Shown here one piece after another: positions 7,901 to 17,780 of a stretch of DNA of 22,237 bases. A model generated the notes under the pieces. It was given only the letters and a program-made list of their open reading frames with translations, did not search any database and was not told where the DNA came from. The translations under genes and the position numbers were made by a program. Source of the stretch: Mansonella perstans (lineage: Eukaryota; Nematoda; Chromadorea; Rhabditida; Onchocercidae); assembly GCA_037074765.1 (NCBI GenBank), contig JBAMDO010000421.1, positions 1-22,237 on the forward strand. Reading direction: 5' to 3'. Positions within the stretch are counted from its first letter, which is position 1. Each line of letters opens with the position of its first letter.

Positions 7901-10508
7901 GCCAGGTGGAAGGTAATCCACGACCGGTTGTTTTCTGGAAATTGAGAAAATCAAATGGCCAAGTAGTTGATGCTGCATGTCCACAGGGTTTCGAAGGGCA
8001 GTATCAAGAAGTATCCTTAGAACGCAGTCAGGCTGCATACGTCGCCAATATTGTTTGTTGTTTTTGAGCTTCAGTAAATAGTTTAATTGAAAGACGAGAA
8101 TCGATATTTTTGAAATTGGGTAAAAATCCATCCTGAGCAATCATAAACATGCAAATATATTTCAAGTTCAAGCAATCTGAAAAGTTATAGCCTTCATTAA
8201 CTAGCTTGTGCTTGCTGGGCCAAATAACGGTTGCCTAATTAGTAGAGAATTCTGAAGGAATAGTTTGTTGGTTAACTTCATGATTTCATTTTCTAGTGTG
8301 TAATTGCATCGTAACTTTCTTCAACCAAAGCAATTCTGATAAACCTTTCCATCTTTCTTTTCAAATTTCATTTTAAATTAATTCTAATGTTATATATAGG
8401 TATATGTTTGTACGGTTTTTTTTTTCTTTCAGCGTCTCAATGCAATTTGCTCATTGCGTATAGCAAATTATACATTTTCGGGACAGTATTGGTGTGCTGC
8501 ATGTTCATTTGTATCACAAGGTGCTCCGGAATGTTCACCATCACTTGATTCACCTGGTACTACCTATTTGAGTGTACAAGTTCAGGGACCACCAACCCAA
8601 TCAGATGCTTTACCATCTGTGCAAAAGGTTTCATCTTTTTCGTTTGTAATATTTTTTTCTTTATAACTAATGAATATAGTATTATTCCAACAACTAGTTT
8701 GTGAAATGTTTGTATTCCATCAATTTTTGCGTTTTTTACAAAATATAAGCAATAAAGCTTTATTTAATACATAAAACAGTAAAAAGCCATAATTGTTTCA
8801 CCACTAATTTTTGATGTTTTTTTCTGTGATCATCTCTAATTGCATTGTTTTCGCTAAATTATCATATTTGAAAATTTAAAAATTTAAATTTGAAGGTTGA
8901 AAAAAAACCTTGCAGCTTCCCAGTTCAGACGGTGCGGTTGTTGTGGTTCACTACTGTGCGGAACCATTACCTAAACTACCTCGTGATGTCGTCTTTTCGG
9001 TCGATCAAAATGAGTTGCAAATTGGACAAACATGGCAAAACTTCCGATTCGAAAGTACCACCCAGAATAACACAGTACCAAATTGTCATTTAGCAAAATT
9101 ACTCATTTCACCAGTATCTGATTCAGATACCAATCGACAAGTGGTTTTGAAAGTCCAGAATTCATATGGGAGTAAGCAGTAGGTTTTTTCTCCTATCATT
9201 GTCTTAAATTTTCTAACCTTTCGTTTGGAATTAATGTGAATATTTAAAATTTGAGATTTGACAATGTTCACTTTAAGATGGCGCAGCATTGCAATTTAAA
9301 ATACATGATGAATGTTATCTGAATATTGAGTTTTAATTATTTTCTCTTCCAGTATAACGGTACCTCTTGGTGCTCTTTTCGGTGGTCATGCAGCAGCTGT
9401 GAGTTCACTACCAGGCTGGCTTATGGCACTGTTAACGATGATAATTATCGGTGTATCATTATCACTATTAATGATGTTTTGTATCAAAAAGAATTTGTTC
9501 TGTTTCAGAAGTAAGTTAAATAATTCGCTGCTAGTTAACTGATTTCATACTTTGTTTGAAATTTTCAACCTTGTGTTATTTTCTGTTGTAGAATTTCAAA
9601 TTTTATTAAAGTTTCTCTTCTAATAGCAAAGGAGAGTCACTGGAGAATCAGGCTAGCGCCTACTATTTTTGTGAATCGTTGAAGTTTCAGTTGAACTTTA
9701 ATTCAGTTTTAACTAATTTTTTTCAACAAAAAGAAGTTGAAATTACATGCAACTCAATTTTCAGAAGTGAAGCCGACAGCAAATTCTTATGACGATAAAA
9801 GGAAAAAAGCAAAGTAATTTTCCCAGGCTGGAGTTTTTGTGCATCAATTAAAATTTATTTTTGAACTTTTGAAAATACGGAAAAATGAAAATTTAATATG
9901 ATTTCCGATATTTTAATAAAATTTTTTTCTCGGCAATATATTTAATATTCAGTTTTTCATATTTATCATTTTCCTTCTAATCAGTTTTTCTTTTTTAGCA
10001 TGCGTGAGATGTACCGGGAAGGCGACCCTCGGTCACTGTACCAAACATCCGGTCAACCAGCCGAGGTAATACGAAATGAGAGTAGAACCGACTCTGCTTA
10101 TCATCTATATCTAAGCAAGGAGGCGGTTGTTTGATATCGCCCCCTTTATTCATCCTCTCACCTCCTCTACCATATAATTTATCAACTAAAAAAACCAAAA
10201 AAAAAAGAGGCTTAATCCTGTACCTCTCTAAATTAACGAATAAAAAAAAATGTTAGAATTTTGTTTCTCATCCATCTCGCATGTCATAAAATTTGAATTT
10301 AATCGCAAAAAAAATTCCTTTTTTGAATTCAGTTTTGTTAGTCGGAAAATGGCATATGTCTTTCTGTCTTCTTTCACCACATTCATATTATATAAAATCT
10401 TGAAAATTTTTGATAACTTTGACATTTTAACATGAATTTCAGTGTCCGCTAGATTATGAGACCGCAGTGCAAGCAGCCTATTGTGATTCTCGAATGTCCT
10501 CTGTTTAA
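4852..10508 (+). CDS. Ig-domain type I membrane protein, 13 exons
   Basis: Probable cell-surface adhesion or recognition protein of the immunoglobulin superfamily; the family member is not recognised. Exons: 4852-4963, 5164-5279, 5454-5591, 6579-6758, 6901-7043, 7384-7511, 7799-8052, 8433-8627, 8916-9178, 9353-9510, 9765-9813, 9999-10065, 10443-10508 (TAA). All introns are GT-AG and phases join without a stop, giving 622 residues. Residues 1-38 are a hydrophobic Met-rich leader. Ig1 is about 45-150 (C81, C94, C97, C142). Ig2 is about 160-272 (C209, W222, C249). Ig3 is about 276-412 (C307, W319, then YWCAA with C378). Ig4 is about 423-515 and degenerate (C436, C479, ending VQNSYGSK). The membrane helix is about 532-554, followed by KK and a 60-70 residue cytoplasmic tail. 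Sequons are at N101, N134, N369 and N473. Exon structure is read directly; the function is inferred from the domains. The start and the exon 9 donor are the weakest points. Confidence 0.85.
5592..6578 (+). other. Longest intron of the Ig gene (intron 3)
   Basis: 987 bases between CCT|GTAAAT and TTTCAG|ACT. No additional in-frame exon could be supported inside it; one exon-like segment at 6013-6073 contains an in-frame stop. Confidence 0.6.
7110..7183 (+). pseudogene. Decayed duplicate of exon 5 inside the following intron
   Basis: Bases 7121-7166 resemble the first 45 bases of exon 5 (6901-6945). Both contain GATTTTA, then AATGTAT, then GCGCACA or ACGCACA, then ATGGATT in the same order and nearly the same spacing. 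The copy is flanked by exon-like signals: TTTCCTTAG ending at 7109 and CAG|GTAACC at 7183/7184. Read in the exon-5 frame it gives VKCMRT against the exon's VECIRT and then hits TAA. Included as a 74-nt cassette it would shift the frame into exon 6. It is best read as a non-functional exon duplication, possibly a poison exon. Confidence 0.6.
7226..7276. repeat. Short intronic tandem duplication
   Basis: AAATTTAAATCAAAG occurs twice about 24 bases apart inside the intron between exons 5 and 6 of the Ig gene. The copies are near-perfect and non-coding. Confidence 0.6.
9999..10134 (+). CDS. Alternative read-through last exon of the Ig gene
   Basis: Same acceptor as exon 12 (TTTTTTAG ending at 9998), but the GTAATA donor at 10066 is ignored. 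The frame stays open for another 22 codons to TGA at 10132-10134, adding VIRNESRTDSAYH and ending SKEAVV. The added segment is visibly less AT-rich than the intron after it, as expected for coding sequence. A consensus AATAAA lies at 10239, about 105 bases past the stop. The isoform would have 623 residues, one more than the spliced form, but with a different tail. Confidence 0.6.
10239..10244 (+). terminator. Candidate polyadenylation signal for the read-through isoform
   Basis: AATAAA followed by an A run, 105 bases after the TGA at 10134 and inside the last intron of the spliced form. Its position fits an alternative 3' end that competes with splicing to 10443. Confidence 0.45.
10443..10508 (+). 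CDS. Spliced terminal exon of the Ig gene
   Basis: Begins after AATTTCAG at 10442 in phase 0, matching the GAG|GTAATA donor at 10065/10066. It encodes CPLDYETAVQ and ends DSRMSSV before TAA. The final S-S-V fits a class I PDZ ligand (S/T-x-hydrophobic at the C-terminus); PDZ binding is inferred from that pattern only. Confidence 0.7.
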   Translation, partial: CPLDYETAVQAAYCDSRMSSV

Positions 10509-10550
10509 TTTATCTTTCCATCCTTCTACTAGAGCAAGTCAAAAACAAAA

Positions 10551-10571
10551 AATAAAAAATAAAAAAATAAA
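10551..10571 (+). terminator. Candidate polyadenylation signals for the spliced isoform
   Basis: AATAAA occurs at 10551-10556 and again at 10566-10571, 43-63 bases after the TAA of the terminal exon. In such AT-rich DNA the hexamer is common, but the spacing is typical of nematode 3'UTRs. Confidence 0.45.
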
Positions 10572-10913
10572 TGATTCCATTTTTTCATTCCACGTAAGTC
10601 ACAAATTTTCTAATTTTGCATGTTAATTAATTTTGATTTCATCCATTTCTCTTTTCTTACATCGAATTGGTAACTGCGAAACTAAGGAATGGAACTACTT
10701 GATCGATATAAAGACTTAAAATGTTTCGATCATTTCGTTCATTATTAATTTTTGTTTTTGCTTTCCATAATAATAGCAAACAAAACGATAGTCCAAAAGA
10801 AAAATGAGAAATTTAAAAAAAAAAGAAAGAAAAAATCGAAGTTTTTAAATTTCGCTTTGTTTTTTATTTGTTTTAGATGATGGTTTTCAGAATTTGCATC
10901 ATTTGCATGTGTA

Positions 10914-10985
10914 ATATTATTATTATCATTATTATTATTATTATTACTATTATTATTATCACTTATTATTAATCATTATTAACAT
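10914..10985. repeat. ATT microsatellite
   Basis: ATT units with ATC and ACT interruptions in the intergenic DNA downstream of the Ig gene. Confidence 0.85.
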
Positions 10986-11817
10986 TATTGGCTATGAACC
11001 GGCGTGCTCAAAAAAAGTTTACACGAAATTAATTACGATGTACATTACGGAATTTATGGAATTTTCTTTTTCTCTTTTGAATTCCATCCTTTAAATTGCT
11101 TGCTGTTTTATTTTTGAAGCAAATTTCGTTAGTTTGCCGTTATCGATTTGTGGATCAAAAGTTTGCTTGTTTTTTATTTCAGCAAAAAATTTCGAATTTC
11201 CAGATTGTAAGAAATCAAAAATTCTGACGAAACATTTATTTAAATGGATCTTTTTTCCCCTTCCTTCAATTTCTTTAACGAGTGAATTTAATTATTGTTT
11301 TATTTGAGGTGAGAGAAAAGCTTCACTTTTTATATTGTCAATCTGTACAGTTTCTTTCCTCCTCTCCTTTCCTTCTCATCTCCTTTTTTTTTTTTTTTTT
11401 TTCATTTAAAATTATTACTTGAATGATTAATATGGTGCCACTGTTTAGACTATCTCATTATTAATTATGACATTTTTTTTTTGATTTCGTTTTGTTTTTA
11501 ATTTTCTTTTCTATTTCATAAAATGTATACGGTTATGGATGTAAAGGTCAAAGGTCCTCCTTTCCTTTCTTTTTTTTCATCTATTTATTACAGTAGGTTT
11601 GTAAAAAAAGACTTGAAATGATAATACAAGTTTTCTGTACAATTATCCATTTTAAAGCAATACTGAAATTAATGTCAGCAATAGAAAAAATTATCATTTA
11701 CTTAATTTATGTTTAAAATTTAGTATGATTACTTAAGTATGATGACTTCGATTATGATTTTTATATCGTTTTCATCCTTACTTGTTTCGCCCTTTTACAT
11801 TTAACGCTATTATATTG

Positions 11818-11850
<33 letters not shown>

Positions 11851-12313
11851 GAGAAATATGTTAATTCCATATCTTCTAAATTCATATATATTACAGATAT
11901 TTTCTGTTACTCATAAAAAGTAAAATTAGTTTGATATTGTTTTGTATGTGAAATGCAATATTATGTCAATTTGAGTAACGTTATATTAAAAAAAAGAAAA
12001 ATGTTGCGTTCTTTACTTTTATTGTATTTTGTTATATTTTCAACCATTTTTTTTTTAATCACAGTCAAATCTATTTTATAAAAACTGACATTTTTTTTTT
12101 TTTTTTTTTTTTTGTTCATTTTCAAATTTTGAAGAAAAATAGATCTCAGAGAAAAAAAAAAGATTTTTGAGTTCTTTTGTTACTCTTTTATCTCCCTTTC
12201 CAAATTTTCACACCTCTATGCCTTGCCGGTTTTAGCATACTATTTTCTGTTTCTTTTTTTTTTTCTTCATTTTCTGCAGTACCCTTAAAATTCGCGTACT
12301 CAGGAACTGTTAG

Positions 12314-12350
12314 TAATATATATACATATATAATATATATATATATATAT
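12314..12350. repeat. TA microsatellite
   Basis: TA repeat broken by one C and one AA, followed directly by a T run of about 14 bases and TTTGCAG. Confidence 0.85.
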
Positions 12351-12840
12351 TTTTTTTTTTTTTGCAGATTTCATAGATCTCACGCTATACAGATGCTCAT
12401 TTAGTTGCTGAATGCTTGTTGTTTTGAGGATTTTGATAAGTTCCTCGGTAATTTCTTAAATGGGCACTGTTTTAGAAAGATATAATGAGTAAAAAGTGTA
12501 TCCCTTATTTGGGATATTCACACATACTGTAAGTCCTCAAAATTGCAGTGCAACTAATGAACATACCTGTGTCTTATGCCAACCCAGTTTTGCTGTGTTT
12601 CAACTTTGTTCGAATATTTGTATATTGGCAAATAAAATGGTTGCTATGACTAAGCTATCAAGCGTTAATCGGCTAAGAGTAAGAAGCAGAAGCAAAATGC
12701 TTAGTCGTTGTTACTCCTCTTTCCTCTCAAATATTGACGTACGAACCACGAACCACATATATAATCCATAAAAATTTCTTAAGAATTCAATTTATTACCA
12801 CTATGTATCGAGAGTAACCGTCAGGCTTTACACTGCATAT

Positions 12841-12846
12841 TTTATT
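12841..12846 (-). terminator. Candidate polyadenylation signal of the TMEM127-like gene
   Basis: TTTATT on the plus strand reads AATAAA on the minus strand. It is the first such hexamer I find downstream of the TAG at 13629, which would give a 3'UTR of about 790 bases. A second lies at 12791-12796. Confidence 0.35.
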
Positions 12847-13272
12847 TCTTGCCATATGAACAATCATTTCCAAGTGCAACGCATTACAGCTATAACAAAC
12901 AACCGGATTTCATTTCCCGAATGAAAAACCATTTACCAATTATACAGTCACCGTCACAAATCATATAATTACAGCAGATAAGAAAAGAAAACTATTTCTT
13001 GTTTGAGTTAACGAATAATATCATGTCACAACAAATAAGTAAAGAAAATATAAGCTGACTGGAACTGTCTAGCGTCGACGATTTCAAAAAAAAATTTCTT
13101 AGAGTAAAATACACATTGGTACACTGGTTACAATATAGAATAGCGGCGAAAAATAAGCTCCTATAACTTTTCTAATACGTTTTTACGCAATTGTATTTAT
13201 GAAAATAGGCGAGGCTATGTTCTTTAATCAACACAATGTTATCATTAAAGCTAAGTAATGATTAAAAGAAAT

Positions 13273-13379
13273 TTCGAAAAGTTTTTGCTCTCGCGAAAAG
13301 TTGACTTAATGGTGATTACAGTAAATTGACACGAAGCGTACGCGTCAGAAAGTAAGTTTCAAAGAGCAAAAACTTCGAA
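13273..13379 (-). other. Inverted repeat/stem-loop in the presumed 3'UTR
   Basis: The left arm 13273-13291 (TTCGAAAAGTTTTTGCTCT) pairs with the right arm 13363-13379 (AGAGCAAAAACTTCGAA) over 17 base pairs with a two-base bulge. The 71-base loop contains the palindrome GCGTACGC. It could form a structured element in the 3'UTR of the TMEM127-like transcript, or on either strand. Confidence 0.5.
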
Positions 13380-13628
13380 TATACTAAATACAAATCAAAA
13401 TCTACCCGACAAGTCACATGACTGTCCTGGTAAGACAAGGAAAGTACCGCGGTGATATCTGAATGCTATACACTAGTTCTAATGATATATTACAAGTTAA
13501 GGTGAATAGAACAGGCGAACTGAACAGATTTAAGATAACAAAAACGTTGTAATATTTGCAAATAAAAAGCAAATTCCTTTTAAAATCCCCATCAACCTGA
13601 GAGTTACGATTGCAACCTAAAATGTTGC

Positions 13629-15538
13629 CTACGAATCCAAATAACGTTCAAAATCTATGATTGACCGCATATCTTCCGGATGACGGCCAACTTCCCTCCA
13701 CGAACGAAGTGAGCGTGAACATAACAGACGTTGATTTTCAAGACGTCTGAGATGCGCAATACGGTATTTTCTGCAATAACACATGCATTGCAAATGGGAG
13801 AACACAAGGGTTTTCAAAAAACATACTAAAGAAAGGTAAATGTAATCATGCGGATTCTTTAAAACTTTATATAAACTACGAATTCTTTCTGCAAAATCCT
13901 TAATTTTCTCCATGAAGTTTGAAATTACAAATATTAAAACTATCATAGAAAAAAAACCACCTTTGCAAGCTTGCCACTGTGGCAAAAAATGAGCTAATAC
14001 CACTGATTACAATGAGCACCGATCCTGCACCTACTGTTACACCGGAAAATGGATTCACCGAATCAATCATTACTCCCATAACAATAGTTATAATACACGC
14101 TAGCACTGTCAGCAGCACTGAAATCTCAAAGTTTTGTTTAGAATTTTTGAAGTATGGACTTGAAGATTTTTATGAAATATAAGAATAGCTTACTACTACT
14201 CATCTCCAGAATCGTATTTCGTTTGAGCCAATTGAGGAATCCTGATGATGTTGAAATGATGTTTAAAATGCAGGCCAAGGTGGATTTCACCACAATAACA
14301 AAACAGAAAGCGATCAAAATATAAAATAAAGTGGCGACCACAGGTGTAATACAATCGACTAGTACTGCAAAACAAGGCTTCTAGAAAGAGAAAATTAAGT
14401 TTGAGATACCAAGCTAAAAATAAAATGAGTGAAAAATATTATGATATGAAGTTATGAAAATTATTACTCATTTAGATAACTTGCATTAAATCTTTCTTTT
14501 ATCCATTTTTTCTCCCGATAGTTACTGAAGTGTTGTGATTACAAAAAATTTAAAAAAGATAATTGTATAACCTTTTCCATCAAAGTGGTATGTTGTATGA
14601 TAAACACCTTTCACATCAACGAAAGATCCAAAATTGGCGGTACGCCAGAAATTTCGAATGCCAACTCTACAAACTGACGAAATATGATCATAAATCTAAA
14701 TTCCTATGCATACATCCCTAGTTTTTTTTTCCGTCGAATCCCCAAAAATTAAAAAGTACCACAGGTTTCTCCCACATTTTCAGGACGAGACCAAAAAACA
14801 GTTGCGGTGAAAATTCAAGAAAATCTAGAAATTTTATTTATCACCTTTTCTAAGAATAGTTTGCTTTACTCCAATCAATTTACAGTCAAAAAAGTTTGAA
14901 CCTTGATCAGCTAAATTTATCGTTCAGTCCATCGAATCACAACCTAAACAAACCCCATGCAGCGATCCGCTTGTACAAACGGTGAAGTATAGCTGAAGTA
15001 ATCATCGCTACGAACTGAACTGTTGTCATCCATTTGAGCTACATTTCGGTTTTCTTTGCTCTTATTATCAATGCGAATCCATTCGTCACTGACTAAAGCA
15101 CAGATCGCCTAAAATATCAACTAATCTTAAAAAAAAAAAAAAAAAAAAAAAAGTACATTTCGAGGAAATAATCTAAGAGAAATGTTAGGGAAAAGTCTCA
15201 CTAATGAACCTGAGACTGATTTAAAACTTGTGAAAAATCAGTCGGCAAGGATACAGGAAAAAGAAAAGCAAGCGATATTCATCGAATTGAATATCGATGC
15301 GAAGAATTGATATTCATGAACTTAAAAAAAGAGAGTTTGCAACAATGCTCATTGTTATCATTCCATTGAACACAAAGTTTTTTGGATCATCTTGAAATAT
15401 GCTGAAAAAGTTGAAAAAAAACTTGTTATAAAGCAAATGAAAAATACCTACCGAAACTGCAGCCAACAAACTGAATAACGCAGCAGGAAAATTCGCTTCA
15501 GATGGATCAAAATACTTGCATTTTAATTCGATCAACAT
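13629..15538 (-). CDS. TMEM127: TMEM127-like four-pass membrane protein, 6 exons
   Basis: Minus-strand exons, 5' to 3': 15538-15452, 15108-14954, 14666-14572, 14364-14194, 14117-13961, 13770-13629 (TAG). All joins are GT-AG and phase-consistent, giving 268 residues. Helices: TM1 about 17-36, TM2 about 121-146, TM3 about 164-187, TM4 about 197-220. A loop of about 80 residues lies between TM1 and TM2; the C-terminal tail is basic. Assignment rests on resemblance, from memory, to vertebrate TMEM127: ALVSDEWIRI at the end of TM1, VDC then IAFCF at TM2, and GISSFFATVASLQR closing TM4. TMEM127 is known as an endosomal/plasma-membrane tetraspan that restrains mTORC1 and, through PPxY motifs, recruits NEDD4-type ligases. 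No PPxY is present here, so that part of the function may not carry over. Other tetraspan families remain possible until a profile search is run. Confidence 0.8.
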
Positions 15539-15560
15539 GAACTGGAAATATTTAAGAAAT
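15539..15560 (-). promoter_or_regulatory. Acceptor three bases upstream of the TMEM127-like ATG
   Basis: On the minus strand, ATTTCCAG ends at 15542 and is followed by TTC and the ATG at 15538. In nematodes an acceptor this close to the start is typical of spliced-leader addition. Alternatively it is a cis acceptor for an unseen upstream exon; vertebrate TMEM127 has a longer N-terminus before TM1. Confidence 0.45.
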
Positions 15561-16250
15561 TTCTTTCAACATATAAAATTATCTCGCGAATGTAACTTAA
15601 ACAATTAAACACGAAATAAATCAACCATGAACATTCAAAACCGTGCAACCTGAAATAAAAAAAAAAAAAAAACCTAACTGAAAAACAAACCCAAGATTAA
15701 AAAAAAAATTTAGCCAAGCGTATTTGGTTTAACCAAGGCGCAGTGCAAAAGTGTGTCTCAGTCGAAATTCGGGTTTTTTAAATCTAATTTCTTTTAAAAT
15801 TTACTGAAATACTTTGCTAATCATTAAATTGCAGCAGCTCTTTTTGTAGCTCTTTAGCAATAAATCATTTATGAACTCATAATAACTAAGTCTTCCCGGA
15901 AGTCATCGATATGAGGAAGATATATTAGTTATATTATGCATAATTCATTGCTAAAGTTATATTTTGCGCAACTAATAATGTACTAATCTTCAATATTGAC
16001 CATTCATTTTATATTTTTAATTCAATTTAATCCATATGTGCAGTTAATTTAAATACGTGTATGTTTCATTTTTTGCTGCAATTTTGAAAGTTTTGAATTG
16101 TTTACTTTAAGTGACTACAAAGTAGTACACAGTGTATTAATGTTCATTCATATTCACCACAAATTAATTGCAGCTCATTTTTAATTTTACCAATTTTTTT
16201 TTTTTTTTTTTTTTTTTTCGTCCGTTGTTTGAGTATTCATAAATTTTTAT
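15545..16250. other. Upstream flank of the TMEM127-like gene
   Basis: Presumed promoter side of the minus-strand gene. No TATA box or known regulatory motif can be singled out in the AT-rich sequence. A T run lies at 16194-16218. No coding exon seen. Confidence 0.4.
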
Positions 16251-16254
16251 CAAT

Positions 16255-17200
16255 AGATAAGAGAAAGGAAAAGAAGGAAAAGGCAGAAGAGAATGGAAGA
16301 GAGAAAAAAGTGAAAAAAAAATTTATATGATTGGAATGTTTTCTTCTCCTTTTTTGTTCTTCATTTAGCTTGTTTCGATTTTTTCATTTCTTTTTTTTGT
16401 CTGAGATATTTTACAGTTCAATTTAATAAACAAATGAAAAGATTAAAGGGTTGATTTTTTGCATTTCAATAAAGTTTATTTTAATGTCATTTCAATTTTA
16501 ACATTTAATTGATGAATTTTTGCATCAAATGGTTGTGCCATTTTAATATTTACAGAAATAATTTGTCGCATTCGCAAGGTAAATTAATCATAAATGATTT
16601 ATGTAAGGGAAATGAACAGTGTAAAGTTCAACGGAGTGATAAAATGAGGGTCAAAGAGGAAAAGGACGAGGGAAAGCGGAGGTGAAGGAAAGGGATGAGA
16701 GAGAGATGGAGACATTATAAAAAGGAAATTTATTTATTAATTATATAGAGGATGAAATTTAATGTTGAAAGCATCAAAATTCCTTTTTCTCCTCTACTAT
16801 TCTTCAATTAATTAAATAATTTATGGAAAAAAAATTTTAAATAATTTAAATAATGTTAGGAATCGTTAAAATTTTTAAAAAAAAAAAAAAAATAATAAAA
16901 AAATTAAATAGTGTATAGGAATCGGAAATTTTAAGAAAGATGAAATGGACATAAAAAGGTAAAATTAAAAATTAAAAAAAGCAATGATTAGTTTGCTTTT
17001 CCATTCCTTCTCAATCCATTCTCTACTGTCCCCCCTTTTTCCTCTTTCACTGTCCCCCGACTAACTCCCAAAATGTTCAACTCGAAAAATATGGGTGTAA
17101 ATGGGTGTAAAGTTGAGATGGGTTGCGAGGGAGAAAAGAAACGAGTGCGGAGGGCAAATATGATCAACTAAAAGTGTTTTGTTCGACAATTTCATAGGTA
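16255..17200. other. Purine- and pyrimidine-biased non-coding DNA
   Basis: No gene seen. It holds purine-rich blocks at about 16255-16320 and 16640-16720, and a pyrimidine-rich block with C runs at about 16995-17060. Confidence 0.5.
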
Positions 17201-17205
17201 CGAGA

Positions 17206-17263
17206 ATCGTCATCATCGTCATCGTCATCATCGTCATTTCTATCATCATTTGTATCATCATTA
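17206..17263. repeat. ATC/GTC trinucleotide repeat
   Basis: CATCATCGTC-type units. On the minus strand they read as Met/Asp/Thr triplets, an artefact rather than a gene. Confidence 0.8.
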
Positions 17264-17298
17264 ATATTGTTCAGTGGTTATCAGCAAAAGTATCAGAT

Positions 17299-17340
17299 GG
17301 AGGAGGAGGAGGAGGAAGAGGAAGTAGGAGGAAGAAAAGG
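17299..17340. repeat. Polypurine GGA tract
   Basis: GGA and GAA units, about 42 bases, with one T interruption. It is followed by more purine-rich sequence. Confidence 0.8.
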
Positions 17341-17499
17341 GTATTGGAGAGGGAATAATTTATCAACCATTTTGTTGACCGATACAGGAAAGTAAAGAAG
17401 ATTGGGAAGAGTACAAATTGTAGAATTGCGACTATTTGACAAAAATTTCTCATCAGGTACTGACTGCTACTGCTGATGATCATTGTAAACCTCCTTGTA

Positions 17500-17780
17500 A
17501 AAATATTGCCCCCAGCTCTATCAAAATACTTCTCGTCTCCCGTCCGTCGTTGTAATATTCGTTAGTTTGGTGGTGGTTTGATGGGGCCGGGTGAAAATCC
17601 CGATGAGTTGCCCTCAATCCCTCTTGTTTTGCTCTGTCCTCTCGTCCTAACTCTTTTTGGTAGCCTTTTGGTAACCCCCACTTCTCCGTACCCTAACCCC
17701 CGCTTTTCTCTATCCTTCCTTTTTCACCAAACTTCCTCTACCCATTCCTCCTCCTTTTCCTCCTGTTTTACCTAACCAAC
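17500..17780. other. Pyrimidine-rich, locally GC-richer DNA
   Basis: Contains C-rich stretches (CCCCCAC, ACCCCCG) unlike the surroundings. An open frame at 17578-17775 is Ser/Pro/Leu-rich because of the pyrimidine bias and has no recognisable domain. Confidence 0.4.

Larger units (their letters stand above)
10572..12499. other. AT-rich intergenic DNA after the Ig gene
   Basis: No gene seen. It contains an ATT repeat near 10914-10985, a 31-base A run at 11818-11848, a 23-base T run at 12091-12113 and a TA repeat at 12314-12350. A few acceptor-like sites (for example TTTGCAG at 12366) do not lead into coding exons. Confidence 0.5.
12500..13628. other. Non-coding stretch between the convergent genes, probable 3'UTR
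   Basis: No supported coding exon. Compared with the flanks it has few homopolymer runs and a more mixed base composition, as transcribed 3'UTR sequence often does. Most of it probably belongs to the minus-strand TMEM127-like transcript. An AATAAA on the plus strand at 12631 could mark a distal plus-strand 3' end. A plus-strand open frame at 12496-12771 has no recognisable features and no neighbouring exons. Confidence 0.4.

Noticed and set aside
7889..8140. Minus-strand open frame opposite Ig gene exon 7
   Set aside because: Shadow of a well-supported plus-strand exon.
10228..10435. Open frames on both strands in the last intron of the Ig gene
   Set aside because: AT-rich, no domain, and lying between the two alternative ends of a better-supported gene.
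12496..12771. 91-codon plus-strand open frame
   Set aside because: No recognisable motif, no neighbouring exons in phase; it lies in probable UTR sequence.
15314..15451. Extension of the first TMEM127-like exon into a longer open frame
   Set aside because: Reads through a good GTAGGT donor into AT-rich sequence; splicing at 15452 joins in phase to a matching exon and completes TM1.
17578..17775. 65-codon plus-strand open frame with a hydrophobic segment
   Set aside because: Leu/Ser/Pro content follows from the pyrimidine-rich DNA; no splice partners or domain.
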